A DNA stretch of 58,769 nt from Planctomycetota bacterium (GTDB lineage Bacteria; Planctomycetota; UBA8742; UBA2392), in NCBI GenBank assembly GCA_020425605.1, contig JAGQRH010000024.1, positions 1 through 58,769 on the forward strand, given 5' to 3'. The notes beneath the pieces are model-generated. The model was not told the origin of the DNA. It did not search any database and saw nothing but the letters and a program-made list of their open reading frames with translations. Position 1 is the first letter of the stretch, and each line of letters starts with the position of its first letter. Positions 32,566 to 40,921 of this stretch are shown piece after piece. Position numbers and translations under genes: made by a program.

Positions 32566-34197
32566 ATGACTGCAAGATTCCTGCTCTGCATGTTGCTAGC
32601 TTCAGCCTGTGGCCTTGTCGGGTCGCTGGCGTCCGCCCAGGTCGTCGACGGTACATTTGAGGCCGGCACGCCATACCTGGCGTGGACTGTCCAAACTTCC
32701 ACGAATTTCGGCACGCCAATTTGTGATACTACGGCTTGTGGAATCGGGGGCGGAACGGCCGGTCCCGCCGGTGGCGTAAACTGGTGCTGGTTTGGCGGAG
32801 TTGCTGCAGCGGAAAACGCTTCCTGCGGGCAGTCGGCAGTCATCCCCGTCGGGACAGTGGCGCTTGAGTTCGAGGCATTCTGGGGAGTTGTTGCAAGCCC
32901 GTTCTCCACAACGATGGTGGTCTCCATTGACGGAACAAGCATCGGAACACTCACTGAACCCACGGTCGCGGACAACGTGAACACGTTGCGGAGCATTCCG
33001 GTGCCGAGCGCTTTTGCCGACGGCAACACGCATGCCCTGCTGTTCACCTACACCCAGACTGCCACGGTGACGACCAACCTATCCATCGACAATATCGCGT
33101 ACGTCACAGCGCGAAACGTGCCGACCATTTCCGTTGCCGGCAGCGGTACGCCGAACGAGACCGGTCCGGCCAATGGAACCTACACGATCACCACGACCGG
33201 CGCTTTCGCCGCTGACGTGAGCGTTGGATTCAGCATGAGCGGATCGGCCGATACGACCGCGGGGAATGACTACAACATCACCGGCACGGGTGTTTCCTAC
33301 ACCGGCCCGAATGGAACGGCTTCCATTGTTGCGACGCAGACCAGCGTTGCCGTCACCCTGGCAGTTGTCGATGATTCCGCTCCGGAATCTACCGAGACGG
33401 CGGTCCTGACTTTGGCTGCGAGCGTGAACTTTCAATACGTCCTTGCGGCGAGCCCAAATGACGCTGCATCGCTGGACATTCTCGACAACGACGGTGGTGG
33501 CGGGGCAAGCGTGACGATCCAGACGACTACTCTGCCCGACGCAGTTGAGCTGGTGGCCTACTCCACCGGCATCACTGCGACCGAGACAGGCACAACCGGC
33601 CCCTACACCTGGAGCCTTACCGGTGCGCCGGGCTGGCTGTCGATCAGCGGCACGACGCTTAGCGCAACGCTGTCCGGTACTCCGCCGGCTGCCAGCGCGG
33701 GAACCATCAACTTCACAATCGTGGTGACAGCCACTTCGTTGGAAACCGATTCTCAGGCTGTGTCGCTGACGATTCTGCCGGCCGGCACGCTTAACATTTC
33801 CACGACGAGCCTCCCAAACGGCACGACCGGCACTGCTTACGCCGGAACGGTCGTGGCTACCGGTGGCACCGGCCCCTACTCATGGGCCGTGACTTCGGGA
33901 AATCTGCCGACTGGCCTTTCGTTGAACGGCTCCACGAGCACAACGCTCGGCTTCAGCGGCTCGCCTTCAGCGACCGGCACATTCAACTTCACTCTAACGG
34001 TGACCGACAGCCTTGCCGCAAATGACCCGCAGGCACTGACCATCGTCATTACGTCTGGCGGCGGCGGTGGTGGCGGTGGTGGTGGGGGCGGAGGCGGTGG
34101 TGGGTGCGCCACTGAATCCGGCAGCACTGCACCGTGGCTTGCCCTGTTGTCTGCGATTGCAATCGCAGGTTTCGCAGTTCGTAGGCGTCGCGCGTAA
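32566..34197 (+). CDS. Secreted multi-domain protein with poly-Gly/Cys/membrane/Arg C-terminus
   Basis: This 543-residue exported protein starts at an ATG with AAAGGAG 6 nt upstream. A signal peptide ends near AQVVDG. Residues about 22-180 form a beta-rich domain with four Cys. A Calx-beta-like repeat (about 185-300) ends in a D-x-D-N-D-G calcium-type stretch. Two Ig-like putative-adhesion repeats follow, with TGPYTWSLTGAPGWLSIS and TGPYSWAVTSGNLPTGLS. The end is 16 Gly, one Cys, then a membrane segment (APWLALLSAIAIAGFAV) and RRRR. This tail resembles the C-terminal sorting signals of the GlyGly/MYXO/Synerg-CTERM group, in which the Cys becomes the anchor. It is probably a surface protein. 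A strong terminator follows. Confidence 0.75.
   Translation: MTARFLLCMLLASACGLVGSLASAQVVDGTFEAGTPYLAWTVQTSTNFGTPICDTTACGIGGGTAGPAGGVNWCWFGGVAAAENASCGQSAVIPVGTVALEFEAFWGVVASPFSTTMVVSIDGTSIGTLTEPTVADNVNTLRSIPVPSAFADGNTHALLFTYTQTATVTTNLSIDNIAYVTARNVPTISVAGSGTPNETGPANGTYTITTTGAFAADVSVGFSMSGSADTTAGNDYNITGTGVSYTGPNGTASIVATQTSVAVTLAVVDDSAPESTETAVLTLAASVNFQYVLAASPNDAASLDILDNDGGGGASVTIQTTTLPDAVELVAYSTGITATETGTTGPYTWSLTGAPGWLSISGTTLSATLSGTPPAASAGTINFTIVVTATSLETDSQAVSLTILPAGTLNISTTSLPNGTTGTAYAGTVVATGGTGPYSWAVTSGNLPTGLSLNGSTSTTLGFSGSPSATGTFNFTLTVTDSLAANDPQALTIVITSGGGGGGGGGGGGGGGGCATESGSTAPWLALLSAIAIAGFAVRRRRA
34057..34104 (+). repeat. Sixteen-codon glycine tract
   Basis: The codons are mixed GGC, GGT, GGA and GGG, so the tract is kept at the protein level rather than being a simple DNA repeat. 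It joins the Ig-like domains to the C-terminal anchor. Confidence 0.9.
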
Positions 34198-34214
34198 GCT
34201 CATGATTGCAGCTC

Positions 34215-34244
34215 AAACCGGGACGGCTTCGGCCGTCCCGGTTT
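34215..34244. terminator. Strong intrinsic terminator between convergent genes
   Basis: A perfect 13-bp stem (34215-34227 with 34232-34244) closes the very stable tetraloop TTCG. It is followed on the plus strand by TGTTTTC. It ends the plus-strand surface-protein gene, 18 bp past its stop, and may also stop the minus-strand tatD transcript. Confidence 0.9.
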
Positions 34245-34257
34245 TGTTTTCAGGACT

Positions 34258-35031
34258 CTAGATGCTGAGTACTGCGCGCGCGGTGGCCGTGGTGCGTGTG
34301 AAGACTTCCTGGGGCGTCAGGCCCCAGATCTCGGCAAGTTTCTCGGCGGTGTGCCTCACGAATGCAGGTTCATTGCGCCGGCCGCGGTGGGGTGCGGGGG
34401 TAAGAAATGGTGCGTCGGTTTCTACAACGACGTCTTCCGGCGTCAGCACTTTGGCGGCCTCACGGATCACATCGCACGATCTGTTCTTGAATGTCACCTG
34501 CCCGGCGAAGCTGATCTTGAAGCCGAGCGCCTTCCAGCCCAGTGCTTCGTCAGGCCCGTCACTGAAACAGTGCGCGAAGCCCTTCCAGCCGTTGGGGTGT
34601 ACGCTGCGGATTACGCGCTCACACTGCCTGAATGCCTCCCGGCTGTGGATGCAAACGGGCAGGTCGAGCTCGCCGGCCAGCTCGAGCTGCTGCGCGAAGG
34701 CTCGTTCCTGCACGTCGACGGGGTCGGGCGCCTTGACGGTGTCGATTCCCATTTCGCCCATCAGAACCATCTCGGGCTCGGACAGCAGCGACCTGAATTC
34801 TGCAAGGGTGGCTGCATCCAGTTTGCCGGCATCATATGGGTGTGCGCCGACGCTGCTGAACACGCGGCCGGGAAACTTGCGCGCCAGCGCCAGGGATTCG
34901 CGCCCTCCCTCCGGCAACATCCCGATGCAGACAACCTTTTCGACACCATTGTCGAGCGCGCGCTGCAACATCGACTCACGGTCGAGGTCGTAGTCGCGGA
35001 AATTGATGTGGCAGTGGGTGTCGATCAGCAT
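34258..35031 (-). CDS. tatD: TatD-family metal-dependent DNase
   Basis: This 257-residue TIM-barrel hydrolase has the metal-binding signature LIDTHCH at its N-terminus. GEMGIDTVK, PVCIHSREAF and VVETDAPFLTP supply the other metal ligands. The family comprises 3'-5' exonucleases active on DNA or RNA and D-aminoacyl-tRNA-type hydrolases. The start ATG (35029-35031) gives the usual family N-terminus, while longer starts would add a meaningless Arg/Ser-rich stretch. It is 4 bp after the stop of the gene upstream, so it is the last gene of a four-gene minus-strand unit that begins with the RND exporter. No functional link with the exporter is known to me. Confidence 0.93.
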   Translation of the reverse strand: MLIDTHCHINFRDYDLDRESMLQRALDNGVEKVVCIGMLPEGGRESLALARKFPGRVFSSVGAHPYDAGKLDAATLAEFRSLLSEPEMVLMGEMGIDTVKAPDPVDVQERAFAQQLELAGELDLPVCIHSREAFRQCERVIRSVHPNGWKGFAHCFSDGPDEALGWKALGFKISFAGQVTFKNRSCDVIREAAKVLTPEDVVVETDAPFLTPAPHRGRRNEPAFVRHTAEKLAEIWGLTPQEVFTRTTATARAVLSI

Positions 35032-35035
35032 TGGT

Positions 35036-35887
35036 CTACTTGTTGGCATCCAGCAGCGCGCGGGCCTTCTCCTGCCACGCGGCGAACTCGAAACCGAAGC
35101 CGGCCGGTGGGGCGGCGGCTGTCCCCAGCAGGTACTTGTCGAGGCGCTCACGCGCCTGGTCTTTGAACTCCGGCTTGTCCTTTTCCTTGGCCCACATGAA
35201 TTCGGCTTCGGCCATGTAGAGGTGATTCTCCGGCCATTCCGGCGATTTCTCGAGCGCCGTCTCGAGGTTCTTCTTGCCGTTGCGCAGGCTGCCGATGCTG
35301 ACCGGCGGTCCGGGCGCACGCAGCTGAAGCACTCCGAACGCTCGCCAAGGGCCGCCGTTGGCGATGTCCTTGTCCGCGTCCATCAATAGCTTCATGTCGG
35401 ACTCAATGTTCTTGACTGCATCAAGCCCGAAGTCGTGGTCGAGGTCGCCGATGAAACCGGCCAGCACGCCGTGATAGAACGTTGCCTCGGGCGCGTCCGG
35501 CTTGAGCTTGAGGGCGGTGTTGGCGTAGGTGATTCCGAGGTTGGCGTGCCGCTCGCGCTCGACGTTGTCGTTGGAATACTCGGCAAGCCATGCTTCCGTG
35601 CGGGCTGCCTTCCACAACGCTTCATAGCTGCGGGCGGATTCGTAGTCCAGCGCGCGGGCATACATGGAGGAGCTGAGCCTTACTCGCTCAAGCGTCCTCG
35701 GCGTTTCATCGAAGGCGGCTCCGGCGTCGCGCGCGATTTCGGCCGGGTCGATGTCCGTGCCTTCCTTGTTGGCGTTGTTGTGCAGAGTCTCGGTTGTCAC
35801 CTGCTTGCACGCGGACGGAAACACCAACAACGCCGCAAAGGCGGCGAGTGCCACGATCAATCCAACTGCTACTTGGTGTCGTACCAC
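35036..35887 (-). CDS. Anchored TPR-like helical protein
   Basis: This 283-residue protein has an N-terminal hydrophobic segment (GLIVALAAFAALLVFPSAC) ending in Cys, so it could be a lipoprotein. The lipobox is imperfect, because Pro sits at -3. The rest is helical with TPR-like alternation: YTYANTALKLKPDAPEA-like residues, KNLETALEKSPEWPENHLYM, and another repeat in the middle. TPRs bind partner proteins, which suits a subunit of an envelope complex. A GTG at 35885-35887 is the best start and overlaps the end of the upstream gene by 19 bp, so the two are translationally coupled. No catalytic feature is seen. Confidence 0.7.
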   Translation of the reverse strand: MVRHQVAVGLIVALAAFAALLVFPSACKQVTTETLHNNANKEGTDIDPAEIARDAGAAFDETPRTLERVRLSSSMYARALDYESARSYEALWKAARTEAWLAEYSNDNVERERHANLGITYANTALKLKPDAPEATFYHGVLAGFIGDLDHDFGLDAVKNIESDMKLLMDADKDIANGGPWRAFGVLQLRAPGPPVSIGSLRNGKKNLETALEKSPEWPENHLYMAEAEFMWAKEKDKPEFKDQARERLDKYLLGTAAAPPAGFGFEFAAWQEKARALLDANK

Positions 35888-36714
35888 TTGGCGACCTTCT
35901 CAAGGCGAGCGTCTACAGGCGCAGGGAATTTCGGAGACTGCAGGTTCTCGCCGAGTTTCTTGCCGGCTTCATTCTGGTCGAGCGCGCCTAGCACCTTCTT
36001 CAGGTCCGCCCGCTTGTCGCCCAGTCGACCGTCGACTTCCACGACCAGGTCCTGGGGAAGCAACTCGCTCTGCAGGCCTGTCTTGAGTGATTTCAGGTCC
36101 GAGTCCTTGGCGAAAATCTCGAGCGTTGCGCGGTCGACGAGTACGAAATCGGGCGCGCCGTCTTCCTTGTCAATGATCTCATAGCCAGCATCGGCGAGGT
36201 TGTCGTATTGCACCCACTCGATCGGCTTCGCGCCTTCCGGTGCCCGCAGGACGGCCTTGTTCAGCCAATCGAGGTCGGCGGTCATGGAAGTAGCGACTTT
36301 CTTGCCGGCCGGGTATTCCTTCATCTCGGCTGCGCCGACGAGCGAGTACTGCTCGCCATCCTTGCCGCCGCGCTGCGCCTCCGCGAGCGCGGTCAGTTTC
36401 AGGTCGGCCTTGTGCGAGAAGTAGAACCCCGGGCTGACAATTGCCACGCCGACAGGCTTCTTCTCATCCGCAAAGAGCTTCAATGCGTCGGCGGGCTTGT
36501 TGCGTACGCCGAGGCGCGTGAAGTCAGCGCCGGCGACGTTCTTGTCCAGGTAGTCGGCCAGGCTGTCGATTGTTTCGCCCGCCTTGTCGTCGGTCGCGTA
36601 CTTTTCGCCCAGCTTGTAGACCACCAGCCCGAATTCGGCTTTGGCAGCGTCTTCGGCGTTTACGCATGCGACCGCAATAATCAGAACGGCAATAGCTGTG
36701 GTCCAGCGTGTCAT
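35869..36714 (-). CDS. Exported PhnD-like solute-binding protein
   Basis: This 281-residue exported protein has an N-terminal signal peptide (TTAIAVLIIAVACVNA). The pattern of the mature protein suits a type 2 periplasmic-binding fold of the phosphonate/PhnD group. GLVVYKLGEKY opens the first lobe, PADALKLFADEKKPVGVAIV lines the cleft, and VLVDRATLEIFAK and QSELLPQDLVVEVDG belong to the return lobe. No ABC permease or ATPase gene accompanies it. It may instead serve the adjacent RND exporter as a ligand sensor. The ATG at 36712-36714 gives a proper signal peptide; a TTG 30 bp upstream is less likely. Confidence 0.55.
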   Translation of the reverse strand: MTRWTTAIAVLIIAVACVNAEDAAKAEFGLVVYKLGEKYATDDKAGETIDSLADYLDKNVAGADFTRLGVRNKPADALKLFADEKKPVGVAIVSPGFYFSHKADLKLTALAEAQRGGKDGEQYSLVGAAEMKEYPAGKKVATSMTADLDWLNKAVLRAPEGAKPIEWVQYDNLADAGYEIIDKEDGAPDFVLVDRATLEIFAKDSDLKSLKTGLQSELLPQDLVVEVDGRLGDKRADLKKVLGALDQNEAGKKLGENLQSPKFPAPVDARLEKVAKWYDTK

Positions 36715-36758
36715 GGGTGTCTCGCTTCCGGCCCGCTTCTTCAACGTTCTTTAAACGC

Positions 36759-39539
36759 TCAGACTCTGCGTCCTCGTTCATTAAACCAAGCAAGTACTAC
36801 CGGCACGACATAGTAGCTGCCCAGCACGCCGGACAGGCACCCCACGACAAGAACCAGGCCGAGTGAAACGATACCGAGATGGCTGGCTGTCACGAGCGAG
36901 CCAAAGCCCAGCAGCGTGGTCATGCCGCACAGCAGACATGCGCGGCGCGTCTGTCGCAGCGTCCGACGCGCGTCGCCGTGCCGCTGGCTGTGCACCAGAT
37001 AGACGCCGGCGTCGACGCTGGTGCCGATCAGGATGGGCACGCCGAAGAAATTGGCGAAGTTGAAACTCAGGTCCGTCAGCGTCATCACACCCAGCAGGAT
37101 CGACAATGCCGACAGCAGCGGCAGCAGCGCGATTCCGACGGCAAGGGGGCGGCGCAGGTCTACAAACAGCAGCAGGAAGATCGCAATGAATGCATACAGG
37201 ACGCTGCGCCCGAAGCCTTCCACGATGAGCGTGCCGCTTTCCTGGATCTGGATCGTGACGCCCGTAGCCTCCGGGTCGGCATTCAGGATCGCTTCATTGA
37301 ATTCGGCGGCCAGTTCGCGTTCCCAGACATTCTTGGCCGGGTAGACGTACAGGGCATAAACCGTCTTGCCGTCGTCGTCCGTGCCAACGTAGCGCGAGCG
37401 CAGCACCGGCGGCAACGTGTCGGCCGTGATCGGCGGCGGGGCGGAGTCATGCTTCAGGTCAGTCATCAGCTTGACCAGGTTGCCGAAGAACGCCGGCTCA
37501 ACCTGTGCCAGCCGCACATCGACTCCGTCGGGGCGCTGGTTGCACAGCTCGATGATTTCCTGCACCTGGACTGCCGCGGGCTCAAATGCCTTGTTGAACT
37601 TGTCGCCGCGCGTCTGCAGCTGGCGCAGCGCGGCCTGGAGCCTGCGGGCCGCGCTTCGAAGTGACTTGGCGTCACTGGGATTGCCGACCGTCTTGAATGT
37701 GTCCGGCAGCATCTTGTGAATGCCTGCCAGGGTCTCGCGTTTGGCCTGCTCATCGCCAGGAAGGATGCTTTCAGTGCTGCGTACGATTCCCTGGCTCGTG
37801 AGCGCATCGTACTGCGCCTGTAGCTTTCTCAGGTCGTCGAGCGAATGACTGGTGCTAACCGCATAGCTGGAGCGCTGGTCGTGGTCGATCAGCAGCCTCT
37901 CCCAGTGGATGCCTTCGCTGCTCGGGTCATTCAGGTCAAGCAGGTTGTAGTCGAACGGTACCCAGCCACGCGCAAACTCAAGTCCGCTGGTTGCCACGCC
38001 CGCCACGATCAGCAGCGCCACCACCAGTGCGCCGAGCTTGTGGCCTCGGCCTGCTGCCGGGTGAGGCTCAGCCGCCTGTGCCGAGTCCTGTGCCGCCATT
38101 GTGTCGCGCAGGGCCGGGTCGCCATCGCCCAGGCGCCGACTGTCCACAACCACAAGCATGGCGGGGAACACCAGCAGCATCGCGACCAGGCACAGCATGA
38201 TACCGATGCCGCAGATGATCCCCAGCTCTGCCAATCCAAGGAAGTCGGTGAACGCGGCGGTGCTGAGCGCGGCGGCCGTGGTGACCGCACCAAGCACAGT
38301 CCCCATGCCGATTTCGCGGTAGACCTCGACCAGCGCATCGCGGACGCCCATGCCGCGTTCGATGCCGTGGCGATAGTGCGCCAGCAGGTGGATACCGAAG
38401 TCGATGCCGAGCCCGACCAGCACGACACCGAACACCATCGCGAATATGTTCAGGTGGCCGATCAGCAGTGTCGTCGCGCCGATGGTCCAGCACAGTGCGA
38501 GCACCAGCGAGATCACCGCCAGTGCAGGGCGTACGAAGCTTCGGAACGCGAACACAAACATCAGACCGACTGCAAAAATCGCAAAGACCGTCGCAATCGT
38601 CATGTCACGGCTGCTGGCTGCCATCTCGTCGCTATAGATCACCGGGCGGCCCGACAGGCCGATCGCCAGCTTGGGGTGCGACGGTTGAATCTTTGCGATC
38701 ACCTCACGCGCGTAGGCCAGCGGCTCCTGGACCTGGTTGAGCGCGCCGGTGTCCTTGGTCGGCCGGATGGCCACCAGCAGCAGCCGACCCTCCCACAGGA
38801 AGAAATAGCCGTCCTTGTCGAGCGCCGGGTCGCTGCTGTCGAACGCGAACAGGTCCTTCATCGGCGGCTCGTCGGCGGGCGCGGCGAGGTTGTCGTGGAC
38901 GGATTGCAACAGCTTGGCCATCTCGCTGCCTGCGCGGGTCAGCGACGCGTCGTCGGGCGCCTGGTCAAGAGAGCCTTCCTCAATTCCGCGTCGCATGCCG
39001 AGCAGCAGCGACGGGTAGCGGGGCTCTTCGGCGAGCTGTTCAATCAGCGGCTTGCCGGCCTGCACCTGCTGGCTGATCGACTTCAGGTCTTCCTGCGGCA
39101 GGTACAGCATGCGGGTGCCGCCAAAGCCTTGCGGGTCAACTCGATCGACGATCACGGGGAAGAACTCGGGTTTCTTGCGCAGCTCGGCCACGACCTGCGC
39201 TGCTGCGGCTTTCATGTCTCGGCGCGTGAGTTCCCCGGGGATGCCTGGGTTGTAGTCGGGATGCCCGATGGGGCCGGGCGCGGGTGCGACCATCAGCAAC
39301 ATGAGTTCCTGGTCGCCGAAGTTGCGCATGAACTTGAGGAAGCGTTTGTTGTAGTCGGCGTCGGGTGCGACGAGCGCGTTGCGGTCGGTGACGAACTCCA
39401 GGCTCATGGCGGTGTAGATCACGGACGCCAGGGCAGCGACCAGCGCGATCGCGACAATGATCAGCGCGCGTCGACACACGAAGCGTGCGAGCGCCATCAG
39501 CGCACGTTGCCGCCTGCCGGTTTTGGGCTCGTCTGCCAC
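36759..39539 (-). CDS. RND/MMPL-family exporter, HpnN-like
   Basis: This 926-residue inner-membrane transporter has the RND layout: an N-terminal membrane helix (LIIVAIALVAALASVIY), a large periplasmic loop, a bundle of about five helices (GLMFVFAFRSFVRPALAVIS, FGIHLLAHYRHGIERG and neighbours), a second periplasmic loop and a second bundle. The GVVLVGLGIDFGIHLLAHYR phrase is typical of the MMPL group. Hopanoid-associated HpnN proteins are this size and start similarly with a T-D-R-N-x-L-V-A-P-D-A segment. The start is GTG. It heads the minus-strand unit and is divergent, across 72 bp, from an HpnA-like epimerase. That context raises the likelihood of a lipid-export role, but squalene-hopene cyclase is not visible here. 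Confidence 0.75.
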   Translation of the reverse strand: MADEPKTGRRQRALMALARFVCRRALIIVAIALVAALASVIYTAMSLEFVTDRNALVAPDADYNKRFLKFMRNFGDQELMLLMVAPAPGPIGHPDYNPGIPGELTRRDMKAAAAQVVAELRKKPEFFPVIVDRVDPQGFGGTRMLYLPQEDLKSISQQVQAGKPLIEQLAEEPRYPSLLLGMRRGIEEGSLDQAPDDASLTRAGSEMAKLLQSVHDNLAAPADEPPMKDLFAFDSSDPALDKDGYFFLWEGRLLLVAIRPTKDTGALNQVQEPLAYAREVIAKIQPSHPKLAIGLSGRPVIYSDEMAASSRDMTIATVFAIFAVGLMFVFAFRSFVRPALAVISLVLALCWTIGATTLLIGHLNIFAMVFGVVLVGLGIDFGIHLLAHYRHGIERGMGVRDALVEVYREIGMGTVLGAVTTAAALSTAAFTDFLGLAELGIICGIGIMLCLVAMLLVFPAMLVVVDSRRLGDGDPALRDTMAAQDSAQAAEPHPAAGRGHKLGALVVALLIVAGVATSGLEFARGWVPFDYNLLDLNDPSSEGIHWERLLIDHDQRSSYAVSTSHSLDDLRKLQAQYDALTSQGIVRSTESILPGDEQAKRETLAGIHKMLPDTFKTVGNPSDAKSLRSAARRLQAALRQLQTRGDKFNKAFEPAAVQVQEIIELCNQRPDGVDVRLAQVEPAFFGNLVKLMTDLKHDSAPPPITADTLPPVLRSRYVGTDDDGKTVYALYVYPAKNVWERELAAEFNEAILNADPEATGVTIQIQESGTLIVEGFGRSVLYAFIAIFLLLFVDLRRPLAVGIALLPLLSALSILLGVMTLTDLSFNFANFFGVPILIGTSVDAGVYLVHSQRHGDARRTLRQTRRACLLCGMTTLLGFGSLVTASHLGIVSLGLVLVVGCLSGVLGSYYVVPVVLAWFNERGRRV

Positions 39540-39611
39540 ATGCGCAATCTAGCAAGCCATGGCGTGCGCGCGACGTGTGGCAGGGCACGGCGGGGTCGCT
39601 ACACTTCACCC

Positions 39612-40649
39612 ATGAAGACGGCGTTCGTCACTGGTGCCAGCGGGTTCATCGGCTCAGCGGTAGTGCGTGAACTGTTGCGCGACGGCGTGCGGGTGCGCGT
39701 GCTGATGCGCCGCGGTTCGGATCGGCGGACAATCGACGCACTCGACGTCGAGGTCATAGAAGGCGACCTGCATGACATCACGGCACTCAGCAAGGGACTC
39801 GTCGCTGCGGACGCGTGCTTTCATGTCGCCGGGATGAACAACATCTCGCTGCGCGGGCGCGACGAGATCAAGGCAATCTATGAGGCCAATGATCGCGGTG
39901 CGGGCATCGTGCTCAGGACCGCAGCCGAGGCCGGCTGTACGGCCATTGTCCATTGCAGCTCGGTCGTTGCCGTCGGCCGGCCGCCGAAGGGTGAAGATCG
40001 GCACGCGAACGAGACGGATCTCGCTCATGAGCACGAGCTGAGCGTCCACTATGCCCGCAGCAAGTTGATGGGTGAGCTGCGTGCGAAGAAGCTCGCGGAT
40101 GAAGGCGCGCCGGTTGTGATCGTCAATCCGAGTGCACCGATGGGTCCGTGGGACGTGAAGCCGACCAGTACCGGGCGCGTCGTGCTGGACTTCATGCGCG
40201 GAAAAATGCCCGGCTACATGGAGACCGGGCTGAACGTGATCGACGTAGACGACTGCGCACGCGGGCACATCCTCGCCGCGCAGAAAGGCAGGCCCGGTGA
40301 GCGATACATCCTGGGCCACGAGAACCTGCCGATCCTGAAGATTTTCCAGTTGCTGGCCGATATCACCGGGCTGCCGGCGCCCGGTTTCAAGGTGCCAAAA
40401 GCCGTCGCGCTGGCGACCGGTTTCTTCAGCGAGCTGAAGTCGAAGGTGACGGGCAAGCCGCCCGTGGTGCCGCTCGCGGGCGTGCGCATGGCCCTCCAAC
40501 CGATGTGGTACGACAACGCCAAGGCCATTGAGCAACTCGGTCTGCCAACTAGGCCGATCGAGGAAACCCTGCGCCGCGCCGCCGCCTGGTTTGTTGAGCA
40601 CGGCTATGTCGACGCGCCACCGAAAGAGCTCGGGGCACAGGCAAATTGA
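39612..40649 (+). CDS. NAD-dependent epimerase/dehydratase, HpnA-like
   Basis: This 345-residue extended short-chain dehydrogenase has the dinucleotide motif VTGASGFIGSAVV at the N-terminus and a Y-x-x-x-K catalytic pair (YARSK) in the middle. The pattern with NPSAPMGPWDVKPTSTGR after it is that of hopanoid-associated sugar epimerases (HpnA) and the related dihydroflavonol-reductase branch. The ATG at 39612 is chosen because the cofactor loop then begins at residue 5. In-frame codons upstream run across the RND gene. It is divergent from the RND exporter, an arrangement that recalls hopanoid clusters. The terminator just after it ends a monocistronic message. Confidence 0.8.
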   Translation: MKTAFVTGASGFIGSAVVRELLRDGVRVRVLMRRGSDRRTIDALDVEVIEGDLHDITALSKGLVAADACFHVAGMNNISLRGRDEIKAIYEANDRGAGIVLRTAAEAGCTAIVHCSSVVAVGRPPKGEDRHANETDLAHEHELSVHYARSKLMGELRAKKLADEGAPVVIVNPSAPMGPWDVKPTSTGRVVLDFMRGKMPGYMETGLNVIDVDDCARGHILAAQKGRPGERYILGHENLPILKIFQLLADITGLPAPGFKVPKAVALATGFFSELKSKVTGKPPVVPLAGVRMALQPMWYDNAKAIEQLGLPTRPIEETLRRAAAWFVEHGYVDAPPKELGAQAN

Positions 40650-40651
40650 GA

Positions 40652-40674
40652 AACCCGGGGCTATGCCCCGGGTT
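40652..40674 (+). terminator. Intrinsic terminator of the HpnA-like gene
   Basis: AACCCGGGGC (40652-40661) and GCCCCGGGTT (40665-40674) form a perfect 10-bp stem with loop TAT, followed by CTCTTT. It starts 3 bp after the stop codon. A very similar stem occurs at 47032-47055. Confidence 0.85.
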
Positions 40675-40921
40675 CTCTTTGGTGCCCAGCGTGGGGTCTG
40701 GACTCAGGCTCGCCGTCTGCGGAATTCGGCGCGCCTCCAGCATTCCCTGGGTCAACCTCATACGCCTGCCGGTGCGGTGGAAGACGCTGTTGCTGACCTG
40801 GAGTGAATGTACCGCGACACAACTAAAAGCTCGAATTCCGGTCGGACTTTGACTCGCGGAATTGCGAGTGAGCCAATCGGGGGATCACGAAACTGCACGG
40901 CCGGATGCTACGGCTTCCAGA
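40675..40921. other. Convergent spacer with no recognised gene
   Basis: This 247-bp stretch has no convincing coding frame. It contains a small inverted repeat (ACTCGC 40852-40857 with GCGAGT 40864-40869) near the end of the transporter gene. No RNA gene or mobile element was recognised. Confidence 0.4.

Noticed and set aside
37845..39611. Long in-frame extension upstream of the HpnA-like gene
   Set aside because: The extension is antisense to the RND exporter and is Gln/Arg/His-rich. The epimerase cofactor motif starts right after the ATG at 39612.
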